Origin: an uncultured Odoribacter sp.
GTDB taxonomy: Bacteria > Bacteroidota > Bacteroidia > Bacteroidales > Marinifilaceae
DNA: 64,000 nucleotides
Assembly: GCA_944321145.1 (NCBI GenBank)
Contig: CALUKF010000001.1
Location: 85,042 to 149,041, forward strand
Direction of reading: 5' to 3'
In this document: positions 55,691 to 63,758 of the stretch, one piece after another
Numbering within the stretch: the first letter of the stretch is position 1
Layout: each line of letters begins with the position of its first letter
Program-made: the position numbers and the translations under genes
Notes under the pieces: generated by a model
What the model was told of the DNA's origin: nothing
The model's database searches: none
Seen by the model: only the letters and a program-made list of their open reading frames with translations

Positions 55691-56491
55691 ATGGACATAA
55701 AGGACAGGTTCGTTCCGAATATATATGAATTCTGCGACCGTTGGTGCGAGCAATGCAAGAAGAGCCATCTCTGCATGAATTTCTTCCTCATGGAACGAAT
55801 GAAGGAAAAGGCTGATATTGTAGCGAAAGAAGTCGGCAAGAAGAAGCCGGAAGAGGACGGCTGGGATCATTTGCGTAAAATGCTCGGTGTAGCCTATCGG
55901 GTACTGAAGGACGTAGTCAATGAGAACGGCTTGAAGATGGAGGACATTTGTGGGTTTGACCATTTGAAAAAGGGGCTTATGGCTGGAGGCAACGAGGAAA
56001 AACTGGAAGAGGAGGAGCGTGTCGAGAAACTGATTCGCACATCCGATGCCCTGAACCTTAGCCTTGTCTATGAGAAATTAGGTGACAAATGCCTCCAACG
56101 GGTGCTGGAAGTCGAGGAGGGGATAGATCCCGATGAGTCCCCCGTCTGCTTGGACGTGGAGACGGTGACGTGGTATGTGGAGCTTGTACATCTGAAAATG
56201 TGGAAAGCCCTGTATGGGCTTTACTCCGATGACGAGGAAGCGAAGAAATCCAATTATAACGGTTATGTGAAAGTCGCTTTGTTGGCCATCCGGAGTTCCC
56301 TTAAAAGCTGGAAGACGCTTGCCCGCCAGTACCCGGTATTGAAAGAGCACGTCCTTCCCTTGATTGTCCTGCTTTACGAAGTGGAAAAAGCCATCGTTCG
56401 GGAGTTTCCGGACGGTTGGAGCTTCAAGCGTCCGGGTTTGGACGACGATGAAGTGGCGACGGAAGCGGCTACAGCACTTCCGCCACAATAA
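55691..56491 (+). CDS. Conserved hypothetical protein with N-terminal cysteine cluster
   Basis: The 266-residue helical protein begins MDIKDRFVPNIYEFCDRW and has a cysteine cluster CDRWCEQC followed by HLC, which could bind a metal. I have seen similar CDRWCE openings in Bacteroidota proteins without a named function. The start at 55691 is chosen because the upstream extension adds 12 residues before the family-like beginning. Its 3' end overlaps the convergent folC gene by 23 bp. Confidence 0.75.
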   Translation: MDIKDRFVPNIYEFCDRWCEQCKKSHLCMNFFLMERMKEKADIVAKEVGKKKPEEDGWDHLRKMLGVAYRVLKDVVNENGLKMEDICGFDHLKKGLMAGGNEEKLEEEERVEKLIRTSDALNLSLVYEKLGDKCLQRVLEVEEGIDPDESPVCLDVETVTWYVELVHLKMWKALYGLYSDDEEAKKSNYNGYVKVALLAIRSSLKSWKTLARQYPVLKEHVLPLIVLLYEVEKAIVREFPDGWSFKRPGLDDDEVATEAATALPPQ

Positions 56492-57743
56492 ATGTGCTCC
56501 CTCCGATGTAAATCATGTCGTTGGCAGAAGCCTGTGACTGTGCGGCGGCATAAGCGGCAGCCACAGTGGGGTAGCATTCGCCGTGTAGTCCGGCTTCACG
56601 GGCTTTGGCGGCGAGAATCTGCTCATTCAGGGCACGGGGAATGGAGGCTTTTGTAAAGTAATAGATTGCGTCTTGCGGCAAAATGCGCAGGATATGGTCA
56701 ATGTCCTTGTCGTTCACCATGCCGATGACGAAATGCAGCCGTTTGTAATGACAATGACTCAATTGTTTGACGATTTCCGACAGCCCGTCGATGTTGTGCC
56801 CTGTGTCGCATACGGTGAGTGGTTGTGTGGCAAGAGTTTGCCAGCGTCCCAGCAGTCCCGTGTTGCGAATCACGTGGGCAATGCCTGCACGGATGTGTTC
56901 GTCCGTGAGATGCAGTCCTTGTTTGCGTAGAGGCAGGATGGCTTCGAGCACTGCGGGAATGTTTTTCTGCTGGTAATCCCCTTTCAATTCGCACTCCAAG
57001 TCCCCGAACGCCCACCAGTCGCGACGGGCGACGTCGTAAGTGCCGTTGGCTTTGTGGGCAATCAGCCACTCGTCGGTGGCAAATTCCAAGGGGGCGTGGA
57101 CTTCCGCTGCTTTCCGTTCAAAGACGAAGTCGTATGCCTTGTCTCTGATGCCGATGACGGCAGGGATGCCCGGCTTGATGATGCCGGCTTTCTCTCCTGC
57201 AATCTTTTCGAGCGTGTCGCCGAGGAGCGCCATGTGGTCGAATGAGATGTTGGTGATGACCGACACGAGGGGGGTAATGATGTTGGTCGAGTCAAGCCGC
57301 CCGCCCAGTCCAACTTCGATGACGGCAATATCGACTTGCCGGTCTGCAAAATACTTGAATGCCATGGCGACCGTCATTTCGAAAAACGAGGGATGGATTT
57401 CGGCAAACAGTGCTTGGTTCTTCTCTACGAAGTCGACGACATATTGTTCGCTAATCATCTCCCCGTTGACTTTGATGCGTTCCCGAAAGTCTTTCAAGTG
57501 GGGAGAAGTGTACAGCCCCGTCTTGTATCCCGCCTCCTGCAATATGGAAGCCAGCATGTGCGACACGGAGCCTTTGCCATTGGTGCCGGCAACGTGGATG
57601 GTTTTGAATTGCCGGTGTGGATGATGGAAATGCTCGTCCAGCCGGAGCGTATTGTCTAAATTGGCTTTGTATGCTGCCTGTCCTTCCCGTTGATACATGG
57701 GCAGTTGTGAGAACAACCACTGCAATGTTTCCTGATAATTCAT
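56469..57743 (-). CDS. folC: Folylpolyglutamate/dihydrofolate synthase
   Basis: The 424-residue Mur-ligase-like enzyme has the P-loop VAGTNGKGSV (to residue 60) and the ligase features YTSPHLKDFRERIKVNG and EVGLGGRLDSTNII. It adds glutamate to dihydropteroate or folates. The C-terminal 8 codons overlap the end of the gene at 55691 on the other strand. Promoter at 57775-57782. Confidence 0.95.
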   Translation of the reverse strand: MNYQETLQWLFSQLPMYQREGQAAYKANLDNTLRLDEHFHHPHRQFKTIHVAGTNGKGSVSHMLASILQEAGYKTGLYTSPHLKDFRERIKVNGEMISEQYVVDFVEKNQALFAEIHPSFFEMTVAMAFKYFADRQVDIAVIEVGLGGRLDSTNIITPLVSVITNISFDHMALLGDTLEKIAGEKAGIIKPGIPAVIGIRDKAYDFVFERKAAEVHAPLEFATDEWLIAHKANGTYDVARRDWWAFGDLECELKGDYQQKNIPAVLEAILPLRKQGLHLTDEHIRAGIAHVIRNTGLLGRWQTLATQPLTVCDTGHNIDGLSEIVKQLSHCHYKRLHFVIGMVNDKDIDHILRILPQDAIYYFTKASIPRALNEQILAAKAREAGLHGECYPTVAAAYAAAQSQASANDMIYIGGSTFIVAEVL

Positions 57744-57774
57744 GTCCTTTCGTGTTATATGTTGAACTTCGGGG

Positions 57775-57782
57775 CAAAGGTA
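57775..57782 (-). promoter_or_regulatory. -7 promoter box of folC
   Basis: The minus strand reads TACCTTTG followed by C, 31 bp before the ATG at 57743. It lies just inside the gap after the outer-membrane protein gene. Confidence 0.65.
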
Positions 57783-57809
57783 ATCCCATTTTTCATAAAA
57801 TGTCCTGCC

Positions 57810-59039
57810 TTACTTCCATTTCTTTACAAGGAAACTCGGATTGACTTTGAAAAAAATGCCGAACGAGAAGTTGGTAGTGCTTCCGGGGGAGGTGCGGGTG
57901 CCGTCGGGTGCCTGCACGGTGCCGGGGAACGATTGGTAAAGTTCTATCTCTGCACCCACCGCATAATGTTTGCCCCAATTGCGTGTCCATCCGGCAGTGA
58001 GAAAGAGGGTTTGCGGGTGGTGGAACACGCTCCCTTGGTATTGCGTGGAGAGGGAACCGAAGTAGGGGACGCCGTACAGGGTGACGAAGTCTTTTCCGTA
58101 GAAATATCCTCCCTTGGCATAGAAGTCTTTCAAATCGGCTTGGACGGCGGCATAGAAGGCAATGCCGTTGTCCAACGGGTAGAGCTTTCCCGCTTGCTGG
58201 TAGTAAAAGAGGGCGTCTGCTTCAGCGTTCACCCGCTGGACAATGCGCCCGCCGGTATTCCAAGTCATGCCAATGCCTGCCGCAGCATTCTCTAAAGTCT
58301 GCATGGTGTTGGTGGTAAGGGTGTCCTGCTCGCCGCCCCGATGGTGGGCGAGGGCTTGCAGGGGGCTGTAGAAATGCAGGCGGGAGTCCGGACGGTTGTA
58401 TTCGATGCGGGCGGAAAGCCCTACGGTGAAAGCCTCTTGGTGGGAATCGAGGTTGAAAATGTAGCTCTGCCAATTAATCCAGGCATCCAAATGGAATGCC
58501 CGGGTGTCGTAAAGGAGTTGGAACCCCATTTCAGGGTCTGCGGTCAGGCTTAATTCCGGGTAGTAGAGCGGCGTGATGAAGTCGTGCGTGGAACCGCCAT
58601 AAAGGTTTCCGATGACTAAATTCACTTTCCGCAAAGCGAATTGTGCCCGGAAAAAGGGAAGCAGGTGGGCACCCTTTTGGAATTGGGAGCCTTTCCAGGT
58701 GGCAATGTCGCGGTAAGCGAAGTTGGGGTATTTGTAGGCACCGCTGTATATGAGGGCATGGACGCCCAACTCCAGTTTGATGTTGGGCAGGGGACGGTAA
58801 ACGGCTTTGGGTTGGAGCCACAAGCCCGGTAGCGAATAACCCTTCATTACCACTCCGCCAAATTCATTGTCCTTGAAAAAACTGATATTGTCCAATTCGA
58901 TGTAGAGGCTCTTCACGGCGGTGCTGTCCAGACGGTAGTCCCGTTTGTAAACATCCTCTTCCACCTGTCCTTGCAGGGCAGGGGATAACAAGAGGAAAAG
59001 CCACGTTGCCGATACCCATGCGATGTGTTTGCGGTACAT
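57810..59039 (-). CDS. Putative outer-membrane beta-barrel protein
   Basis: The 409-residue protein starts MYRKHIAWVSATWLFLLL with a signal peptide cut near LQGQ. The body is rich in alternating aromatic and polar strands and ends in SFGIFFKVNPSFLV, typical of Gram-negative beta-barrels. Its substrate is unknown. The open frame runs on into the upstream tRNA gene; the signal peptide fixes the start at 59039. Confidence 0.75.
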   Translation of the reverse strand: MYRKHIAWVSATWLFLLLSPALQGQVEEDVYKRDYRLDSTAVKSLYIELDNISFFKDNEFGGVVMKGYSLPGLWLQPKAVYRPLPNIKLELGVHALIYSGAYKYPNFAYRDIATWKGSQFQKGAHLLPFFRAQFALRKVNLVIGNLYGGSTHDFITPLYYPELSLTADPEMGFQLLYDTRAFHLDAWINWQSYIFNLDSHQEAFTVGLSARIEYNRPDSRLHFYSPLQALAHHRGGEQDTLTTNTMQTLENAAAGIGMTWNTGGRIVQRVNAEADALFYYQQAGKLYPLDNGIAFYAAVQADLKDFYAKGGYFYGKDFVTLYGVPYFGSLSTQYQGSVFHHPQTLFLTAGWTRNWGKHYAVGAEIELYQSFPGTVQAPDGTRTSPGSTTNFSFGIFFKVNPSFLVKKWK

Positions 59040-59140
59040 TTTCTTCCAATTATGATTGCGTATAATCACTTTCCTCCCTTCTTTCGTGGAAGTGGAGTAT
59101 AGAAAAAGGGATGAGCCTTGTCGACCCATCCCCTTGCGAG

Positions 59141-59213
<73 letters not shown>

Positions 59214-59220
59214 ATCATTT

Positions 59221-59228
59221 CAAAAGTA
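59221..59228 (-). promoter_or_regulatory. -7 promoter box of tRNA-Gly
   Basis: The minus strand reads TACTTTTG, 7 bp before the tRNA 5' end. A second match (TATCTTTG) lies at 59268-59275 and may give a longer precursor. Confidence 0.6.
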
Positions 59229-59453
59229 CGCTCTCCTTACTGCCGTCCCCTCGTCCTTTTTGCGCTGCAAAGATAAGGCAATTCCCTGCAATCTTCCAAA
59301 TATTTTGGCAAAAAAATATTCATATTTCTTCTAACCGGCTGATTTCCAAATGTGCGAACGGCGTAATTTCTTTCCCTCCCCGAATAAATGCCTCCGTCTT
59401 ATTGCCAATTGCCGCGAATTTTGTAATTTCGAAGCCGAATAAATCATTTGAAT

Positions 59454-60002
59454 ATGGCTATTATAAAGAAACTCAACGGACATACCCCCAAGTTTGGGAA
59501 AAATTGTTTTATCGCTGATAATGCAGCCATTATCGGCGACGTGGAAATGGGCGACGACTGCAGCATTTGGTTCGGCGCCGTCCTGCGTGGCGATGTGCAT
59601 GAAATACGCATCGGCAACAAAGTCAATATCCAGGACAATGCCACCATCCATGCCACCTACATCAAGTCGCCCACGCACATCGGCAATAACGTATCCATTG
59701 CCCACAACGCCGTCGTCCACGGTTGCACCATCCACGACCATGTGCTCATTGGCATGGGCGCGATTGTGCTCGACAACGCCGTCATCGAGAGCAACGTCAT
59801 CGTGGCGGCAGGTTGCGTCGTGACCAAAGGCATGGTGCTTGAATCCGGTTGGGTATATGCCGGCATCCCTGCCAAGAAAATCAAACAGGCGGGTGCCGAG
59901 CTCCTTCAGGGCGAAGTGGAGCGCATCGTGAACTCCTACGCCATGTACGCATCTTGGTATGCCGATAGTGAAAACGTAGACTTGCAAACCGGACAGTCAT
60001 GA
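59454..60002 (+). CDS. Gamma-carbonic anhydrase family protein
   Basis: The 182-residue left-handed beta-helix protein has hexapeptide repeats (NCFIADNAAIIGDVEMGDDC) and the metal histidines in IHATY and HNAVVHGCTIHDH. Family members hydrate CO2 or bind related ligands. The ATG at 59454 (MAIIKKLNGH) is preferred over an in-frame TTG two codons earlier. It overlaps rpe by 4 bp (ATGA). Confidence 0.9.
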   Translation: MAIIKKLNGHTPKFGKNCFIADNAAIIGDVEMGDDCSIWFGAVLRGDVHEIRIGNKVNIQDNATIHATYIKSPTHIGNNVSIAHNAVVHGCTIHDHVLIGMGAIVLDNAVIESNVIVAAGCVVTKGMVLESGWVYAGIPAKKIKQAGAELLQGEVERIVNSYAMYASWYADSENVDLQTGQS

Positions 60003-60649
60003 GCGTAATTATTTCACCTTCCCTGCTCTCTGCCGACTTCCTCCATCTGGGCAGAGACGTCGAAATGGTCAACCGCAGCGATGCCGATTGGTTCCACCTC
60101 GACATCATGGACGGCGTTTTCGTCCCCAACATCTCCTACGGCTTGCCGGTTGTGGAGCACATAAAAAAGGCAGCCTGCAAACCCCTGGACGTCCATTTGA
60201 TGATTGTCCAGCCCGAACGCTACATTGATGCATTCGCCCGCGCGGGCGCCGACATCCTTACTGTCCACGCTGAGGCGTCCACCCATTTGCACCGCACCGT
60301 CCAGCAAATCAAGGCGGCAGGCATGAAGGCAGGCGTTGCCCTCAATCCCCATACGCCCGTCCACGCCTTGGAGGACATCCTCCAGGACCTCGACGTCGTC
60401 CTGCTCATGAGCGTCAATCCCGGCTTTGGCGGGCAGTCCTTCATCCCGCACACCCTGGAGAAAGTCCGCAAGCTGCGCGCCCTCCTCTCCGGGAGCGGCA
60501 GTCCGGCGTGCATCGAAATCGACGGCGGGGTCAATTTCGATACCGGTCGCCGGCTCCTTGCTGCAGGGGCGGATGCCCTCGTGGCGGGCAGTTTTGTATT
60601 CAAATCCTCTTGCCCGGAGGAAACCATCCGGGGCTTGAAAAACTTGTAA
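59999..60649 (+). CDS. rpe: Ribulose-phosphate 3-epimerase
   Basis: The 216-residue TIM barrel has SPSLLSADFLHLG, WFHLDIMDGVFVPN and VLLMSVNPGFGGQSFI. It interconverts ribulose-5-phosphate and xylulose-5-phosphate. It is in an operon between the gamma-carbonic anhydrase gene (4 bp overlap) and ftsE (15 bp gap). Confidence 0.97.
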   Translation: MSVIISPSLLSADFLHLGRDVEMVNRSDADWFHLDIMDGVFVPNISYGLPVVEHIKKAACKPLDVHLMIVQPERYIDAFARAGADILTVHAEASTHLHRTVQQIKAAGMKAGVALNPHTPVHALEDILQDLDVVLLMSVNPGFGGQSFIPHTLEKVRKLRALLSGSGSPACIEIDGGVNFDTGRRLLAAGADALVAGSFVFKSSCPEETIRGLKNL

Positions 60650-60664
60650 CCATAAACAGACACC

Positions 60665-61531
60665 ATGCCAACACCCATAATCAAAATGACGGGCGGCGTC
60701 ATCCGCCAGCAGGAACACACCATCCTGAAGAATGTCAACCTTGAAATCTTCCAAGGCGAGTTCGTTTACCTCACCGGCAAAGTCGGCAGCGGCAAAAGCT
60801 CCTTCCTGCGCACCCTCTATGCCGAGTTGCCCTTGCCCTTCGGCGAGGCGGAGGTTGCCGGCTTCCAGTTGAAGCGCATCCGCAAATCCCAAATCCCCCT
60901 TTTGCGCCGCAAATGCGGGATGGCGTTTCAGGACTTCAAGCTCCTGGTCGACCGCAATGTCTACAAGAACCTGGAGTTCGTCCTCCGTGCCACCGGCTGG
61001 AAAAACAAAAAGGAAATCCACGAGCGCATCCTCAGCGTCCTCGACCAGGTCGGCATGGCAGACAAACAGGATAAAATGCCCTACCAACTTTCCGGCGGCG
61101 AGCAGCAGCGCATCGTCCTCGCCCGTGCCCTCCTGAACGCCCCGCCCCTCATCCTTGCCGACGAGCCTACCGGGAACATCGACCCCGAAACTTCCGTCCA
61201 GCTCCTCCGCCTGCTCCGCGAAATCAGCGAGGCGGGCACCACGGTCATCATCGCGACCCACCAGTACGACCTGATAGAAAAGTTCCCCGGCCGCCTGCTC
61301 CGTTGCGAGGATGGCGCGCTCATCGAAGTGCAGCCCTCTCCGCTTCCCGTTGCTGCCGAAGCTCCGGGGCAACAACCGTCCGAAACGGCATCCCCTTCCG
61401 ATGCCCCGGTCGCCGCACCCCTGCCGGAGGAGGCTCCCTCGCCCGTGCAGCAAGAGCCGGAAAACCCGTCGGCTGACGCTCCCCGTCCGGCTTCCGCCTC
61501 CATCACCATGGACTTGGAGCTTGTCGACTGA
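60665..61531 (+). CDS. ftsE: FtsE-like ABC ATPase with Pro/Ala-rich C-terminal tail
   Basis: The 288-residue ABC ATPase has Walker A GKVGSGKSS, the signature LSGGEQQRIVLARALL and Walker B LILADEPTG, followed by ATHQYDLI. This is the FtsE division ATPase. Unusually, about 65 residues rich in Pro, Ala and Glu follow the normal end (near residue 222), finishing ITMDLELVD. No ftsX lies next to it. The gene ends only 7 bp before the convergent MFS gene. Confidence 0.88.
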   Translation: MPTPIIKMTGGVIRQQEHTILKNVNLEIFQGEFVYLTGKVGSGKSSFLRTLYAELPLPFGEAEVAGFQLKRIRKSQIPLLRRKCGMAFQDFKLLVDRNVYKNLEFVLRATGWKNKKEIHERILSVLDQVGMADKQDKMPYQLSGGEQQRIVLARALLNAPPLILADEPTGNIDPETSVQLLRLLREISEAGTTVIIATHQYDLIEKFPGRLLRCEDGALIEVQPSPLPVAAEAPGQQPSETASPSDAPVAAPLPEEAPSPVQQEPENPSADAPRPASASITMDLELVD

Positions 61532-61538
61532 GCGCCTT

Positions 61539-62735
61539 TCAGCGCAGCTTGTTGGCATTGAAATGCGGACCCGCTTTCACCAGGAAATAAACCGTGGAAA
61601 GTACCGTCAGCCCTGCCCCCATCAGGTAGGCATAGCTGAAACTCCCCCAGCGTTCGCCGATATAGCCGCCCAGCATCAGCCCGATGCCGATGCCCACGTC
61701 CCAGCTCGTCAGGTACGTCGACGTCGCCGTGCCCCGCTGGTTGTTGGGCGCGAGGTTTACAAACAGCGTGTTGAATGCCGGAAACATCGTCCCGAACGCC
61801 ACGCCCTGCAACAGCGCGATGGCTAAGAAAAACTCCGACGTGAACCGGGGGAAACGTTCCATCATCGGCTCGCAGGCATACAGTGCCACAAAACAGAAGA
61901 ATGCCAGGTACATTCCCATGCTGATGACCTGCGTAATCCTCCCCTTGTCCACCTGCTTGCCCGAAAAGATGCGCGAAATCGCCAGCCCCACCGCCATGCA
62001 CGTGAAATAAAGCCCGGTCGACGTTTCAATCCCAATCTCGTCTGCATACATCGCCACATACGTCGTGGTGATGCCGTAGGGTATCGAGAGCAGCAACAGC
62101 GCGATGCCCGCCGGGATGCCCTTTACCAGCAAAAACCGGTCTAATGACACCGGCTCCCTTGCCACAGGAGCCTTCCGGGGCGTCTTCACCAGCGACGCCA
62201 TCAGAATCCCCAGGCACCCCGACCCCAGCGAACAGGTGAAAATCACTTCGTACGAGCATGTCCCGTGCATGAACAGCCCGATCATCGGACCGAAACTCAT
62301 CGCCAGGTTGTTTGCCAGCCCGTAATACCCGACGCCTTCGCCCCGCCGTGCCGAGGGCAGGATGTCTATCACGATGGTATTGCCCGCCACCGACACCATC
62401 CCGAAAGCCAGCCCGTGTACAATGCGCAGCCCGATAAAGACGGCGAGTGCGCCTGCCACCACATATCCTCCGAAAATCACCGTGAACACCGTGTACGCCA
62501 GCAAATAAAGCGGCTTGCGGCTGAATGTGTCCAGCAGATACCCCGAAAACGGGCGGATGCACAGGCAGGCTATCGTGTAACACGACAAAATAAACCCCAC
62601 CATCGACCTCCCCGCCGAAAATTCCTCCACCAAATAAAACGGCAGAATCGGCATAATCAAGTAAAAGGCAAAGAACAACAGAAAGTTCGCTGCCAAAATA
62701 TAACAGAAATTCCGTGTAAAAAGTCTATCTTTCAT
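61539..62735 (-). CDS. MFS transporter
   Basis: The 398-residue protein has twelve hydrophobic segments and MFS features such as RPFSGYLLDTFSRKPLY (loop 2-3) and VHGLAFGMVSVAGNTIVIDI. The substrate is unknown. I choose the start at 62735 (MKDRLFTRNF), just before the first membrane segment; the open frame is 22 codons longer. A weak -7-like TTCTTTTG lies just upstream of that ATG. Confidence 0.88.
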   Translation of the reverse strand: MKDRLFTRNFCYILAANFLLFFAFYLIMPILPFYLVEEFSAGRSMVGFILSCYTIACLCIRPFSGYLLDTFSRKPLYLLAYTVFTVIFGGYVVAGALAVFIGLRIVHGLAFGMVSVAGNTIVIDILPSARRGEGVGYYGLANNLAMSFGPMIGLFMHGTCSYEVIFTCSLGSGCLGILMASLVKTPRKAPVAREPVSLDRFLLVKGIPAGIALLLLSIPYGITTTYVAMYADEIGIETSTGLYFTCMAVGLAISRIFSGKQVDKGRITQVISMGMYLAFFCFVALYACEPMMERFPRFTSEFFLAIALLQGVAFGTMFPAFNTLFVNLAPNNQRGTATSTYLTSWDVGIGIGLMLGGYIGERWGSFSYAYLMGAGLTVLSTVYFLVKAGPHFNANKLR

Positions 62736-62837
62736 GCCTGCAAAAGAAGCAAATTTGCCGCAAACAAAGAAGCATTTGGCAAGAAAAATCAAATGGGGCA
62801 TAAAAAACCGGGGCGTTAAGGATTTTTAAGGGGATAA

Positions 62838-62889
62838 TACATCACCTATTAGAAATATTCACATGCCTTTGTGATGTAATAAAATAGGT
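62838..62889. promoter_or_regulatory. Two overlapping inverted repeats upstream of the DUF3575 gene
   Basis: TACATCAC (62838-62845) pairs with GTGATGTA (62871-62878), and ACCTATT (62844-62850) pairs with AATAGGT (62883-62889). The left arms overlap by two bases, so the two hairpins would compete. A near-match to the -7 box (TGCCTTTG) lies between the arms. Confidence 0.45.
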
Positions 62890-62948
62890 AAATGGATGTC
62901 AGCCATTTGCCTGTAAAAATAGATAATAATCATCGAACAAACAAAAGA

Positions 62949-63551
62949 ATGAAGCTAAAAAAATCAATGAGGGGAAGCCTGTTGGCAGCGTGCCTGCTGT
63001 TGTCGCAGTTGCCTTTGCATGCGGCGGGGCAGGCGGCTTCAGAAGGCGGGTCGCGTTTCGGGACGGAGGAGGCGGGAATTTCCCTGCGCGCAAACCTGCT
63101 GCGTTGGGCAACGCTCACGCCTGACCTCGGCGTCGAGTGGCGCGTGAACGGTTCGTGGGGCGTCTTGGTGGACGGGGCGTGGACGTCGTGGAGCTGGCAG
63201 GACGCCGGGCGGCGTTACACCCTGTGGGAAGTCGCCCCGGCAGTACATTATTATATAGGCAAGTCGAAGCGCGCCTACGTAGGGGCGATGTTCAAGGCGG
63301 GGCAGTTCAACTACAAGCTGTCCGGCGACGGGAAGCAGGGGGATTTGTTGGGCGGCGGCTTGAGAGGCGGCTACCGTTTGCCGCTGACCCGTGCGTTGGC
63401 ACTGGATTTCGGCATGGGTTTGGGTTGCCTGCACGCCGATTACGATAAATACAGAGTCACCGACGGCGTACGTGTACGCACCGGCGAAGGGAGCAAGTGC
63501 TACTGGGGAGTGACGGATGTGGGAGTGCGGTTAGTGTGGCGGATACGGTGA
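62949..63551 (+). CDS. DUF3575 protein of a fimbrial locus
   Basis: The 200-residue protein has a signal peptide (LLAACLLLSQLPLHAAG) and the DUF3575 body (NLLRWATLTPDLGVEW, YYIGKSKRAYVGAMFKAG, LRGGYRLPLTRALALD), a beta-barrel-like family that commonly precedes Mfa2/FimB genes in Bacteroides. The start at 62949 (MKLKKSMRG) sits before the signal peptide. Its stop TGA starts a heptamer array. It should belong to the second fimbrial locus continuing past the right edge. Confidence 0.82.
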   Translation: MKLKKSMRGSLLAACLLLSQLPLHAAGQAASEGGSRFGTEEAGISLRANLLRWATLTPDLGVEWRVNGSWGVLVDGAWTSWSWQDAGRRYTLWEVAPAVHYYIGKSKRAYVGAMFKAGQFNYKLSGDGKQGDLLGGGLRGGYRLPLTRALALDFGMGLGCLHADYDKYRVTDGVRVRTGEGSKCYWGVTDVGVRLVWRIR

Positions 63552-63590
63552 ACGAGGAGAGATTAACGATGAAGGATGAACGATTAACGA
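63549..63590 (+). repeat. Heptamer array at the DUF3575 stop
   Basis: The TGA stop of the DUF3575 gene is the first triplet of GAACGAG, GATTAAC, GATGAAG, GATGAAC and GATTAAC units. Confidence 0.7.
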
Positions 63591-63647
63591 CAAATACCAT
63601 CGTTCAAACCCATCCCACCATCGTTCAAGCTCACCCCTCCCACCGTT

Positions 63648-63704
63648 CAAGCGGATTTGCAATCCGCTTGTAAATCAAACAGTCCGGATTGCAAATCCGG
63701 ACTG
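63648..63704. repeat. REP-like palindrome pair ahead of the second fimbrial gene
   Basis: 63648-63670 is identical to 122-144 (CAAGCGGATT-TGC-AATCCGCTTG). 63680-63704 is a related palindrome (CAGTCCGGATT-GCA-AATCCGGACTG). The upstream bases 63597-63651 hold imperfect repeats of CCATCGTTCAA. The gap 63552-63758 carries no gene. Confidence 0.75.
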
Positions 63705-63717
63705 ACGAAAGGAGGGA

Positions 63718-63757
63718 GTATGAACGATTAACGATGAAAGATTAACGACGAACGACA
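63718..63757 (+). repeat. Heptamer array before the truncated fimbrial gene
   Basis: GAACGAT, TAACGAT, GAAAGAT, TAACGAC and GAACGAC units lead directly to the ATG at 63759 and follow a GGAGGGAGTATGAAC remnant shared with the MITE-like element. Confidence 0.75.
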
Positions 63758-63758
63758 A

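Noticed and set aside
60014..61558. A 514-codon minus-strand frame over rpe and ftsE
   Set aside because: Both plus-strand genes are unmistakable and the frame crosses their junction with no homology of its own.
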